Notes under the pieces: model-generated
What the model was told of the DNA's origin: nothing
The model's database searches: none
Seen by the model: the letters and a program-made list of their open reading frames with translations, nothing else
NCBI RefSeq assembly: GCF_013425765.1
Contig: NZ_JACCJZ010000020.1
Span: 372,001 to 436,000, forward strand
Direction: 5' to 3'
Length of the DNA stretch: 64,000 bases
DNA from: Luteimonas deserti
GTDB lineage: Bacteria > Pseudomonadota > Gammaproteobacteria > Xanthomonadales > Xanthomonadaceae
Part shown: one piece after another, positions 39,112 to 50,536 of the stretch
Position numbering within the stretch: the first letter of the stretch is position 1
Layout: the number at the start of each line of letters is the position of its first letter
Made by a program: the position numbers and the translations under genes

Positions 39112-40179
39112 GTGACGCGCCCGGCCCGCCAGCGCAGCGATGCGTTCTGCGCGCGTTTCGGGCTGCGCCTGCCGGTGCTTCTTTCGCCGATGGCGGGCGC
39201 CTGCCCGATCGCGCTGTCACGCGCGGTGATCGAAGCCGGCGGCATGGGGGCGATGGGCGCGGTGCTCTCCGAGCCTGGCGACATCGGCGCGTGGATGGAC
39301 GATCTGCGCACCGCCGGCGGCGGGCCCGCCCAGGTCAACCTCTGGATTCCGGACCCCGCGCCCGAGCGCGACGCCGCGGCCGAAGCGGCGATGCGCACTG
39401 TTCTCGCGCAGTGGGGCCCGCACGTACCTGCAGATGCCGGTAACGCGACGCCGGCCGATTTCCATGCGCAGTGCCAAGCACTGCTCGCCGCCAAACCGGC
39501 GGCGGCCTCGTCCATCATGGGCGTGTTTCCGGCGCCGTTCGTCGCCCAGCTCAAGTCTGCGGGCATCGCCTGGTTCGCCTGTGCGACGACCCTCGATGAA
39601 GCGCTCGCCGCCGAGGCGGCCGGCGCCGACGCGGTGGTCGCGCAGGGCTTCGAAGCCGGTGGTCACCGCGGTGCCTTCGATGCGGCGAGCGCCGACACGC
39701 AACTGGTCGGCCTGTTCGCACTGCTGCCGCGTCTGGCCGACGCGCTGCGTGTGCCGGTGGTCGCCGCGGGCGGCATTGCGGACGGTCGCGGCATCGCCGC
39801 GGCGTTGACGCTGGGGGCGAGCGCGGTGCAAATCGGCACCGCCTTCCTGCGCTCGCCGGAGGCGGCCATTCCACCCGTCTGGGCGAACGCGCTGGCATCG
39901 GCCGAGCCGGAGGATGCGTGGCTGACGCGCGCGTTCAGCGGGCGGCTCGGCCGCGCCCTGGCGACGGCGTATGTCCGCGCCGCGGCGTCGTCTGACGTGA
40001 GGCCGCAGCCCTACCCGGTGCAACGCGGCCTGACTGGGCCGATGCGCGCGGCCGCGGTGCGCGACGCGCGGATCGACGCGATGCAGGCCTGGGCAGGACA
40101 ATCCGCCGCGTCGGCCCAGGCGCGTCCCGCCGCGTCGCTCGTCACCGGCTGGTGGCGGACGGCCGACGCATTGCTGTGA
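39112..40179 (+). CDS. Nitronate monooxygenase (2-nitropropane dioxygenase family)
   Basis: FMN enzyme predicted to oxidise nitronates such as propionate-3-nitronate to aldehydes. 355 residues from a GTG four bases past ffh. The TIM-barrel motifs are clear: [19 protein letters not shown] at the start, [15 protein letters not shown] with the catalytic-region His, and [17 protein letters not shown] followed by [12 protein letters not shown], which binds the FMN phosphate. Its stop overlaps the GTG of the aminotransferase gene. Other FMN barrels of the FabK type are possible but fit less well. Confidence 0.88.
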   Translation: MTRPARQRSDAFCARFGLRLPVLLSPMAGACPIALSRAVIEAGGMGAMGAVLSEPGDIGAWMDDLRTAGGGPAQVNLWIPDPAPERDAAAEAAMRTVLAQWGPHVPADAGNATPADFHAQCQALLAAKPAAASSIMGVFPAPFVAQLKSAGIAWFACATTLDEALAAEAAGADAVVAQGFEAGGHRGAFDAASADTQLVGLFALLPRLADALRVPVVAAGGIADGRGIAAALTLGASAVQIGTAFLRSPEAAIPPVWANALASAEPEDAWLTRAFSGRLGRALATAYVRAAASSDVRPQPYPVQRGLTGPMRAAAVRDARIDAMQAWAGQSAASAQARPAASLVTGWWRTADALL

Positions 40180-40997
40180 CGGTTCCTGTGGCGACGGCCA
40201 GTCTCTGGATCGAGGGCCGAGCTGCCGACGCGGCTGCGCTGCGGGCATTGCAGTTGAACTACGGCCACCTCTCGACGATGCAGGTGCGACGGGGCGCCGT
40301 GCAGGGATTCGCGCGCCACGTGGCGCGGCTGCAGTCGGCCAATCTCGAGCTCTTCGGAAGCGCATTGCCGGAGGCGCGCATCCGTGACGCCCTCGCGTCC
40401 GCGCTGCGGGCTGCCGCAGTGGGCGACGCCACGTTGCGGGTATCGGTCGGCGCAATGGACTCCGCTGCGGTCGAGCGGGGCGAGCAGGCCGTGGTCACCC
40501 TGCTCGTCGCGGTCTCGCCGCCGCGCACTCCACCCTCGACACCCCAGCGTCTGAGAAGCCATCGACACCAGCGCCCGCTGGCGCATCTCAAGCACCTCGC
40601 CACGCTGCCGCTGCTGCACGCGCGCCGGGCCGCGCGTATGGCGGGGTTCGACGATGCGGTGCTGGTCGACGACGCGGACTGCGTGCTCGAAGGCACCCTG
40701 TGGAACATCGGTTTCGTTGAGCCGGGCGGCGGCATCGTCTGGCCTGCCGGGGACGCGCTGCGGGGCACGACCGAGGGGATGTTGCGCGCAGGGCTCGACG
40801 TGGCCGGCGCTGCCCAGCGCATTGCCCGGGTGCATCGGGCGGACTGGTCAGGCTTCGACGCCGCCTTCGCCTGCAACAGTAGCGGCGTCTGGCCGCTGGC
40901 CTCGATCGACGGGCAGGGGTTCGCCGGCGCAGCGAACATGGTGAGCGCATTGCAGGCCGTTCTGGGGGCGATGCCCTGGGAACCGCTGGCCGCCTGA
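40176..40997 (+). CDS. Class IV PLP-dependent aminotransferase (PabC/IlvE superfamily)
   Basis: 273 residues with GTG at 40176 overlapping the preceding TGA (GTGA). An early [14 protein letters not shown] segment, the PLP Lys in [12 protein letters not shown] (PabC has a similar LKHL), and the cofactor-binding segment [12 protein letters not shown] identify class IV. It could be an aminodeoxychorismate lyase for folate synthesis or a D-/branched-chain amino-acid aminotransferase. The motif around Lys favours the lyase, but the usual pabC neighbours (fabF, mltG) are absent, so no symbol is given. Confidence 0.82.
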   Translation: MTVPVATASLWIEGRAADAAALRALQLNYGHLSTMQVRRGAVQGFARHVARLQSANLELFGSALPEARIRDALASALRAAAVGDATLRVSVGAMDSAAVERGEQAVVTLLVAVSPPRTPPSTPQRLRSHRHQRPLAHLKHLATLPLLHARRAARMAGFDDAVLVDDADCVLEGTLWNIGFVEPGGGIVWPAGDALRGTTEGMLRAGLDVAGAAQRIARVHRADWSGFDAAFACNSSGVWPLASIDGQGFAGAANMVSALQAVLGAMPWEPLAA

Positions 40998-41009
40998 GCG
41001 GTCCGGGCT

Positions 41010-41040
41010 TGCCGGGCGGGGGCGGCTTTCCGCTATAATC
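41010..41040 (+). promoter_or_regulatory. Promoter of the rpsP operon
   Basis: Perfect TATAAT at 41035-41040 with TTGCCG at 41010-41015 as the best -35; the spacer of 19 is long. Transcription would start near 41047, about 43 bases before rpsP. Confidence 0.6.
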
Positions 41041-41089
41041 GCCGGCTTACCTCGCCACCCTGGCGACTGGGCAACACCGAGAGAGCACT

Positions 41090-41356
41090 ATGGTCAAGAT
41101 CCGTCTCACCCGCGGCGGCGCGAAGAAGCGTCCCTTCTACCACATCATCGTCACCGACTCGCGCAGTGCGCGCGATGGTCGCAACATCGAGCGCGTCGGG
41201 TACTACAACCCGGTCGCCACCGGTGGCGAGCAGCGCGTTGTTCTCGATACCGCGCGTGTCGACCATTGGGTCGGCCAGGGCGCGCAGATGACCGACAAGG
41301 TCCGCGGCCTGTACAAGGAAGCGGGCAAGATCGCGGCGACGGCCACCGCCGCCTGA
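41090..41356 (+). CDS. rpsP: 30S ribosomal protein S16
   Basis: 88 residues. [31 protein letters not shown] is cut short here to the essentials: the start [10 protein letters not shown] and [10 protein letters not shown] are diagnostic of bS16, followed by [15 protein letters not shown] precedes the ATG. First gene of rpsP-rimM-trmD-rplS. Confidence 0.97.
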   Translation: MVKIRLTRGGAKKRPFYHIIVTDSRSARDGRNIERVGYYNPVATGGEQRVVLDTARVDHWVGQGAQMTDKVRGLYKEAGKIAATATAA

Positions 41357-41390
41357 TCCCCGGGCCGCGCTCGATGCGCGGCCATTCGCG

Positions 41391-41918
41391 ATGAACGAAC
41401 CGACGCGCCAGCCGCCCCGCCGGATGATCCAGGTGGGGAAGGTCCATGGCGCGTTCGGCGTGCGCGGCGAAGTGAAGCTCGAATCGTTCACTGAGCCGCG
41501 CAGCGCGGTCTTCCGCTACCAGCCCTGGGTGCTGCGCGACGCGCGCGGCATCGAGCGTGACTGCGAGGGCGCACGCGGGCGTGAAACGCCGAAGGGCGTC
41601 GTCGCCACGCTGCCGGGGATCGAGGATCGCGATTCGGCCGAAGCCGCGCGCGGCCTCGAGGTCTGGGTGCCCCGCGAGGCCCTGCCTCCGCCCAGGCCGG
41701 GCGAGTATTACTGGGTCGACCTCGAGGGTCTGCGCGTGCGCAACGTCGAGGGCGTCGAGTTCGGCACGGTCTCGCACCTCTTCTCAACCGGCGCCAACGA
41801 CGTGCTGGTGGCGCACGGCGAGCGCGAACGGATGATTCCGTTCGTGGTGCCGGATTATGTCGTGTCCGTGGATTTCGATGCCGGGCTGGTCACGGTCGAC
41901 TGGGATCCGGATTTCTGA
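41391..41918 (+). CDS. rimM: 16S rRNA processing protein RimM
   Basis: 175 residues. Assembly factor for the 30S head that binds S19. The N-terminal beta-barrel shows [20 protein letters not shown], and the C-terminal PRC-barrel has [12 protein letters not shown] and [12 protein letters not shown]. It lies 34 bases after rpsP in the conserved operon. Confidence 0.95.
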   Translation: MNEPTRQPPRRMIQVGKVHGAFGVRGEVKLESFTEPRSAVFRYQPWVLRDARGIERDCEGARGRETPKGVVATLPGIEDRDSAEAARGLEVWVPREALPPPRPGEYYWVDLEGLRVRNVEGVEFGTVSHLFSTGANDVLVAHGERERMIPFVVPDYVVSVDFDAGLVTVDWDPDF

Positions 41919-41953
41919 GGCCGAGTGATGGCCCTCCTCACCAGCGCGCAGCG

Positions 41954-42763
41954 ATGACCTCCGCACCGGCCTTCGATCCGTCACCGGCGGCCATTGGCCG
42001 CGAGTGCATCCGGATCGACGTCGTCACCCTGTTTCCGGAGTTCATGGACCAGGCGGCCACGGTCGGCGTGGTCGGGCGCGCGCGCGAACGCGGTCTCCTC
42101 GCGCTGCAAGGCTGGAATCCGCGCGACTACGCCGAAGGCAACTACCGCCGGGTGGACGACCGCCCCTTCGGCGGCGGCCCGGGGATGGTCATGCTGATCG
42201 ACCCGCTACGGGCTGCGATCACCGCGGCGCGCGCAGCGGCGCCCGGGCCGGCGCGGGTCTTCTACATGAGTCCACAGGGACGGCCGCTGACCCAGGCCCG
42301 GGTGCGCGAACTCGCCGCGCTGCCGCGGCTCATCCTGCTGTGCGGCCGCTACGAAGGCGTCGACGAGCGCCTGTTGCAGGCCGAGGTCGACGAGGAGCTG
42401 TCGATCGGCGACTACGTGCTGTCCGGCGGCGAACTGGCGGCCGCGGTGGTCGTGGATGCGGTCGCACGGCTGCAGAACGGTGCGCTGAACGACGCACTCT
42501 CGGCCGAGCAGGACAGCTTCGAAGGCGACGGCCTGCTCGACTGCCCGCACTACACCCGCCCGGTGGAGCACGCGTTGGGCCGGGTCCCGGACGTGCTGCT
42601 GTCGGGCAATCATGCGGACATCGCCCGTTGGCGGCGCCAGCAGTCCCTTGTGCGGACCGCCGTGCGCCGGCCCGAGCTTCTGGACGAGGCGGCGCTGGGT
42701 CAGGCGGACCGTCGCCTGCTCGACGCCGCGCGGGCAGCGGAGGGCACGGGTGACCCGGCCTGA
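41954..42763 (+). CDS. trmD: tRNA (guanine-N1-)-methyltransferase TrmD
   Basis: Makes m1G37 in tRNAs to prevent frameshifting. 269 residues. After an extra N-terminal stretch of about 18 residues the family start [12 protein letters not shown] appears. The SPOUT knot that binds SAM is seen in [14 protein letters not shown] and [16 protein letters not shown]. The catalytic Asp region lies in [11 protein letters not shown] later start would fit the shorter E. coli length; the first ATG is kept because the frame has no stop before it. Confidence 0.96.
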   Translation: MTSAPAFDPSPAAIGRECIRIDVVTLFPEFMDQAATVGVVGRARERGLLALQGWNPRDYAEGNYRRVDDRPFGGGPGMVMLIDPLRAAITAARAAAPGPARVFYMSPQGRPLTQARVRELAALPRLILLCGRYEGVDERLLQAEVDEELSIGDYVLSGGELAAAVVVDAVARLQNGALNDALSAEQDSFEGDGLLDCPHYTRPVEHALGRVPDVLLSGNHADIARWRRQQSLVRTAVRRPELLDEAALGQADRRLLDAARAAEGTGDPA

Positions 42764-42805
42764 GAGACCTCGAGCGGGCGGTGGCGCGATGCGCCGGCCT
42801 GCGTC

Positions 42806-42811
42806 TATAAT
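42806..42811 (+). promoter_or_regulatory. -10 hexamer before rplS
   Basis: Perfect TATAAT, 97 bases before the rplS ATG, predicting a leader of about 90 bases. No -35 was recognised. It suggests that rplS has its own promoter as well as operon readthrough. Confidence 0.5.
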
Positions 42812-42907
42812 GCCCGGCTAACCCGTTCCATCGAGCCCACGAGCTCACCGAGCCAGAGCGTGCGTCCACGTGCACCACGCCTACAACGACACCAACAGGC
42901 AAAGACC

Positions 42908-43366
42908 ATGACCACCAAGCCCTCCCTGAACACCCTGCTGCAGGATTTCGAAAGCGCCCAGACCGCGCGCGAGCTTCCCGACTTCGGCCCCGGCGACACC
43001 GTCGTCGTCAACGTCAAGGTCAAGGAAGGCAACCGCGAGCGTGTCCAGGCCTACGAGGGCGTGGTCATCGCCAAGAAGAACGCGGGCCTGAACTCGGCGT
43101 TCACCGTGCGCAAGATCTCCCACGGCTTCGGCGTGGAGCGTGTGTTCCAGAGCCACAGCGCGACCATCGAGTCGGTGGAAGTGAAGCGTCGCGGCAAGGT
43201 GCGCGCCGGCAAGCTGTACTACCTGCGTGGTCTGGAAGGCAAGAAGGCGCGCATCAAGGAAGACCTGTCCGCAGGTGCCAAGGCCAAGAACGAGAAGGCC
43301 CGCGCGGACAGGGCCGAGGCCGCTGCGGCCACGGCCGCCGGGAAGTCGGCTGCGGCTGCCGAGTAA
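42908..43366 (+). CDS. rplS: 50S ribosomal protein L19 with Ala/Lys-rich tail
   Basis: 152 residues; [38 protein letters not shown] and [14 protein letters not shown] are the bL19 core. After residue 118 there is a tail of about 34 residues rich in Ala, Lys and Glu that E. coli L19 (about 115 residues) lacks; such tails are common in this family of bacteria. The start is MTTKPSLN at 42908. A terminator-like stem follows. Confidence 0.96.
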   Translation: MTTKPSLNTLLQDFESAQTARELPDFGPGDTVVVNVKVKEGNRERVQAYEGVVIAKKNAGLNSAFTVRKISHGFGVERVFQSHSATIESVEVKRRGKVRAGKLYYLRGLEGKKARIKEDLSAGAKAKNEKARADRAEAAAATAAGKSAAAAE

Positions 43367-43388
43367 TCGGACCGCTTCGCGCTGCACG

Positions 43389-43410
43389 ACGGCCGCCGCA
43401 AGGCGGCCGT
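43389..43410 (+). terminator. Terminator-like hairpin after rplS
   Basis: Nine-base stem ACGGCCGCC / GGCGGCCGT with a GCAA tetraloop, followed by TTGCGTTT. The T run is interrupted, so efficiency is uncertain, but the position 23 bases past the stop fits. Confidence 0.65.
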
Positions 43411-43602
43411 TTGCGTTTCAGGCCTTCCAGTTCGGGTGCGAGGCCTGCGCCGCCGCGCATGCCCGCACGCGAACGGCCCGACCGCATCCGGGCATGATGC
43501 TTCGACCAGCGACGACATCGGCCCCGCTACGATCCACGCTGCCCGCGCAGCGCACCGGAAACGGCGCGCGAGGCGACTCTCCACTGCCGTGATCCAGTCC
43601 GC

Positions 43603-44016
43603 ATGACAGACATCAGTCCATCCGCCGCCCGGCACAGCGTCCGCCTCGATCTGTGGTTGTGGGCAGCGCGTTTTTTCAAGACACGGGCAGTGGCCAAACA
43701 GGCGATCGAGACGGGCAAGGTGGACGTCGGTGGCCAGCGCGCCAAGCCGGCGCGCGCGGTGCGCATCGGGGACTGTGTACGCGTCGTGCGCGGGGACGAG
43801 ATCTTCGAGATCGTCGTGGCGGGGCTGTCGGACATGCGCGGCCCTGCATCGACGGCGCGCACGATGTACTCGGAGCCCGAGGCCTCGCGCGTCGCGCGCG
43901 AAGCGCGGATGGCCGAACTGCGCGCGGCACGGGCGGGCTACCAAGCGCCGGAGCAGAAACCGGACAAGCGCGCGCGCCGATTGATCCGCGCACTCGGTGA
44001 CATCGACGCGATCTGA
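43603..44016 (+). CDS. hslR: Hsp15-like ribosome-associated S4-domain protein
   Basis: 137 residues. The S4 RNA-binding domain is at residues 13-60 (RLDLWLWAARFFKTRAVAKQAIETGKVDVGG), followed by KPARAVRIGDCVRV and a basic C-terminal tail (KPDKRARRLIRALG). This is the layout of Hsp15, which binds stalled 50S subunits with an attached nascent chain. The gene stands alone after the ribosomal operon. Confidence 0.92.
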   Translation: MTDISPSAARHSVRLDLWLWAARFFKTRAVAKQAIETGKVDVGGQRAKPARAVRIGDCVRVVRGDEIFEIVVAGLSDMRGPASTARTMYSEPEASRVAREARMAELRAARAGYQAPEQKPDKRARRLIRALGDIDAI

Positions 44017-44617
44017 TCGACAGCAGTCGCGACACCAGCATTTCGGATATCAACCACAGCGGGCGCGCATCACGTTGCGCGTCGCGCGGTTCGGGCGCGC
44101 AGTTCGAGATATGCCATCGCCTGCTCAACGGTTGTCGTCGCGTCGAGGCATCGTGCGCGGGCCGCGATATGCGGCAGAGGGGATGCCAGCGCTGCCCAAG
44201 AACCGGCCTGGAGCAGGCGACGCCTGCGATGCGGGGGCATGGGGTCGGTGCATGCCGGGGCCGCCATCGGTGCAGACGACCCGGCACGCGAAGCCGTGTA
44301 CCCGAGGCCGGGCGCGACGTACGCGACGCATCCTGCGTTCGCCGACGACCGTGGGGAGGGCATGGACAAGAGCCGTGCTGTCGACTGTCTCGTGCGGCTG
44401 CAGGTGCCCGACGGGCGCCCGTGGCCGTCAACCCGGACCAGGGAGAGACGACGGCCGGTCCTCCCGCGAGACGGGAGAGACAGGGGCTGCATGCTGCAGC
44501 AACGGCAATGCGTCGGTCCTACGGTTCCGGTGTCTGCGCTCGATCCGGCGCGGCGCACCTCGATCACCCACGACGCCGTTGCCGCCGCAACGGCGTCGTT
44601 TCCGCATGGGCTGGCGA
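44017..44617 (+). other. 601-base stretch without a supportable gene
   Basis: Lies between the convergent hslR and katG genes. Frames here are Arg/Pro-rich shadows. The only clear structure is a 12-base perfect stem next to the katG stop (44571-44598). Confidence 0.55.
44571..44598 (-). other. Strong hairpin just past katG
   Basis: Perfect 12-base stem CGACGCCGTTGC / GCAACGGCGTCG with a four-base loop, 20 bases after the katG stop. It has no T run in the katG direction. It may define the 3' end of the katG mRNA by stability rather than by intrinsic termination. Confidence 0.6.
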
Positions 44618-47131
<2,514 letters not shown>

Positions 47132-49771
47132 CTACATCAGCGATCGGATGCGGTACAACGCCTCGAGCGCCTGCTTGGGCGTGAGCTCGTCCGGGTCCAG
47201 GCCCGCCAATGCTTCGAGCGCCGCCGAGGACGGCGCGAACAGTCCGATCTGCTGCGGTGCGTCCAGCGTCTCGGCCGACAGCGGTGCGGCGGCCGGTGCG
47301 TCGTGGCGACGCTGCTCGAGTTCGGCCAGTCGGGCGCGCGCGTCGCGCACCACCTGCCGCGGCAATCCGGCGAGCGCCGCCACCTGCAGGCCGAAGCTGC
47401 GATCCGCGGGCCCGTCCTTGACCGCGTGCATGAACACCAGTGTCTCGCTGCCCTGGCGGTCGCGGTGCTCCACGGCATCGAGATGCACGTTGGCGATGCC
47501 GCTGCCCGGCTGGGCCAGCGCGGTGAGTTCGAAATAGTGCGTCGCGAACAGGGTGTAGCTGCGGTTGTGGCGAGCCAGATGCCGGGCGCAGGCATCGGCC
47601 AGCGCCAGGCCGTCGTAGGTCGAGGTGCCGCGGCCGATCTCGTCCATCAGCACCAGCGAGCAGTCGGTGGCGTGGTGCAGGATGTAGCTGGTCTCGGCCA
47701 TCTCGACCATGAAGGTCGACTGGCCCCTGGCCAGATCGTCGCCGGCGCCGATGCGGGTGAGGATGCGGTCGATGGGCCCGATCACCGCCCGCGACGCGGG
47801 CACGAAGCTGCCGATGTGCGCCAGCAGCACGATCAGCGCGTTCTGCCGCATGTAGGTGCTCTTGCCGCCCATGTTCGGGCCGGTGATCACCAGCATGCGC
47901 CGCGCGTTGAACGCGTCGCCATCACCGAGCACCAGGTCGTTGGGCTCGAACGGTTCGCGGCGCACCGCTTCGACCACCGGGTGGCGGCCGCGCTCGATGC
48001 AGATGCCCGGTGTGGCCTGCAGCTGCGGCCTCGACCAGTCCAGTGCCTGTGCGCGCTCGGCGAAGCACGCCAGCACATCGAGTTCGCTCAGCGCACCGGC
48101 GCATTGCTTGAGTGCATCCACGCGCGCACCCAGCGCATCGAGAAGCTGCTCGTACAGCAGCCGTTCGCGGGCCAGCGCACGTTCGCGGGCCGACAGGACC
48201 TTGTCCTCGAACTGCTTGAGTTCCTCGGTGATGTAGCGCTCCGCGTTGGTTAGTGTCTGGCGACGGGTGTAGTGGGTGGGGGCCCTGGCGGCCTGCGCCT
48301 TGGAGATTTCGATGTAGTAACCGTGGACGCGGTTGTAGCCGACTTTCAGCGTGGCGATGCCGCTGGCCTCGCGTTCGCGCGTCTCCAGATCCACCAGGAA
48401 CCGGTCGGCGTTCTCGCTGAGCCTGCGCAGTTCAGCCAGTTCGGCATCATGGGCATCGGCGAAGACGCCGCCGTCGCGGGCGAGGACCGGCGGCTGCTCG
48501 ACCAGAGCCGAAGCCAGCAATACGGCTTCGGCGGCATGTTCACCGAGGCTGTCGTGCAAGGTGCGCAGTCGCGGCGAGTCGAGGCCGGCGAGCATCCCTC
48601 GCACGTCCGGCAGCAGGGCCAGGCCGTCACGCAGCGTGGAGAGATCGCGCGGCCGCGCCGAGCGCAGCGCGATCCGGGTAAGCACCCGTTCGAGGTCGCC
48701 CAGGGCGCGGAAGCGTTCCCGCAGATCCGTATCGCCGCCGGATTCCTGCAGCGTGGCGACCGCATGCAGACGTTCGTCGAGCACGCCGCGATCGCGCAGC
48801 GGCCGATGCAGCCAGCGCCGCAACAGCCGCCCGCCCATCGGCGTGATGGTGGAATCGAGTACGCCGAGAAGGGTATGACGGGTGTCGCCGTCGACCCGCG
48901 TATCCAGCTCCAGATGCCGCCGGGTCGCGGCATTCATCGCGATCGCGCCGTCGCCGCTTTCCACCGCGATCGAAGTCAGATGCGGCAGGCGCTGTTTCTG
49001 GGTCTCTTCCACATAGCCCAGCAGCGCACCCGCGGCGGCGATCGCGAGCGGGCGCTCTTCGATGCCGAAGCCGCTCAGATCGTGCAGCCCGAAGAACTGC
49101 AGCAACTGGCGCCGGCCCGAGTCCGCGTCGAACAGCCACGGTGGGCGTCGGCGCGCGCCGCTGCGCTCGCCGAGAAAGGCCGGCCAGCCGTCCTCGTCGG
49201 GCACCAGCAGCTCGGCCGGGTCCAGGCGCGCGATCTCCGCTTCCAGCGCATCGACATTCGCGCAGTCGCACACCAGGAAGCGGCCGCCCGCCAAATCCGC
49301 CCAGGCGAGGCCGTACTGTCCCGCGCGGTTGCGTGCCACCGCCATCAGCAGCGTGTCGCGACGTTCCTGCAGCAGGGCCTCGTCGGTGACCGTCCCGGGC
49401 GTGACGATGCGTACCACCCGGCGCTCGACCAGCCCCTTGCTGGCGGCGGGGTCGCCGATCTGTTCGCAGATGGCCACCGACTCGCCCAATGCGACCAGTC
49501 GCCCCAGATAACCCTCGGCCGCGTGGTGAGGCACGCCCGCCATCGGAATCGGTGCACCGGCGGAGTTGCCGCGCTGGGTGAGAGTGATGTCGAGCAGCCG
49601 CGCGGCCTTGCGCGCATCGTCGTAGAACAGCTCGTAGAAGTCGCCCATCCGGAAGAACAGCAGCACGTCCGGGTGCTCCGCCTTGGCAGCGAAGAACTGC
49701 TGCATCAGCGGCGTGTGCTGGGGCGCACCCGGTGGAGGGGCGGCGTTGCGGTTCGGATTGGATGCTTGCAA
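47132..49771 (-). CDS. mutS: DNA mismatch repair protein MutS
   Basis: Mismatch recognition ATPase. With a TTG at 49771 the product has 879 residues; the frame is open to an ATG at 49870, and ATG 49705 is the most conservative start. HTPLMQQFF and the mismatch-binding [11 protein letters not shown] near residue 50 are the family start; Walker [14 protein letters not shown] lies near 630, followed by the [12 protein letters not shown] Walker B and the C-terminal helix-turn-helix and tetramer region. Complete. It lies upstream of katG on the same strand, separated by 261 bases. Confidence 0.95.
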   Translation of the reverse strand: MQASNPNRNAAPPPGAPQHTPLMQQFFAAKAEHPDVLLFFRMGDFYELFYDDARKAARLLDITLTQRGNSAGAPIPMAGVPHHAAEGYLGRLVALGESVAICEQIGDPAASKGLVERRVVRIVTPGTVTDEALLQERRDTLLMAVARNRAGQYGLAWADLAGGRFLVCDCANVDALEAEIARLDPAELLVPDEDGWPAFLGERSGARRRPPWLFDADSGRRQLLQFFGLHDLSGFGIEERPLAIAAAGALLGYVEETQKQRLPHLTSIAVESGDGAIAMNAATRRHLELDTRVDGDTRHTLLGVLDSTITPMGGRLLRRWLHRPLRDRGVLDERLHAVATLQESGGDTDLRERFRALGDLERVLTRIALRSARPRDLSTLRDGLALLPDVRGMLAGLDSPRLRTLHDSLGEHAAEAVLLASALVEQPPVLARDGGVFADAHDAELAELRRLSENADRFLVDLETREREASGIATLKVGYNRVHGYYIEISKAQAARAPTHYTRRQTLTNAERYITEELKQFEDKVLSARERALARERLLYEQLLDALGARVDALKQCAGALSELDVLACFAERAQALDWSRPQLQATPGICIERGRHPVVEAVRREPFEPNDLVLGDGDAFNARRMLVITGPNMGGKSTYMRQNALIVLLAHIGSFVPASRAVIGPIDRILTRIGAGDDLARGQSTFMVEMAETSYILHHATDCSLVLMDEIGRGTSTYDGLALADACARHLARHNRSYTLFATHYFELTALAQPGSGIANVHLDAVEHRDRQGSETLVFMHAVKDGPADRSFGLQVAALAGLPRQVVRDARARLAELEQRRHDAPAAAPLSAETLDAPQQIGLFAPSSAALEALAGLDPDELTPKQALEALYRIRSLM

Positions 49772-50536
49772 GGGGTCCAGCCTGTGACGGGCCTCGACGG
49801 CGCACCGGGGGCGACGGGCCGCAAGGGCATGCGGGCATGCGCGCAGCCTGCGGGTGTCCGGGCGTGCCACGCGGCGCGGCCGCCAAGTTTAAGCGACCAC
49901 CGGCGTGCCGTGCCGCGCGTCGGCCCGAGCGAGGCGGTGGCCGCGCGCTACGTTCGCGAGCGGCCGCCGGACGGGCTCGATTCCGACCGGCCCGGCGGCG
50001 CGCGAATCACGCGGGTGCCGGCCGCGCCGACGACGCCGGCCGTCCTGCCGGCCCGCCCACATGCCGGCGGCGCGCCGCGTGTTCGGGCCGCGCACCGCGC
50101 GGCGGTCGTCACCGGCGTTGAGGGCCCGGTCTGCCGGCGCCAGCCGGCAGCGGCGGGCGAGCGGGTCCGCCGGATGTGGACGCATCGCATTCCTCGGGTG
50201 CGCCCGCCGGGCCTCGTCAGCGCGTCGGCGGGCGACACCGAGCACCCGGTTCCAGCACGCCGATCCTGCCTCGTCCCGGCGCCGCCGCGGCGTTCCGGTC
50301 GGGCCCGCACAGCCGCCTCGGGACAGGCCGAACGGCACCGCCGCGACGTCCTCGGCATGTCGTCCATACGCCATACGCGCACGTCTGGAATTGTGTTAGG
50401 TTTCCGTCAAGACAAGCGATTGTCGGCTCCTGGTCATGTCCCCCACGCACGACCGGAAGCGGAGATCCGCGATGGCCTCGGGCCGTCGTGGCGCGGGCGT
50501 TCCGGAATCAAACACAACGCATTTGGGGGACTATCA
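49772..50536 (+). other. mutS-receptor divergent gap, no supportable gene
   Basis: About 765 bases (fewer if mutS starts further upstream). Very GC-rich with short inverted repeats such as CTGCCGGC-GCCA-GCCGGCAG near 50132-50151. The last 150 bases are less GC-rich (GGAATTGTGTTAGG, GTCAAGACAAGC) and probably hold the receptor promoter, but no -35/-10 pair was convincing. Confidence 0.55.
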
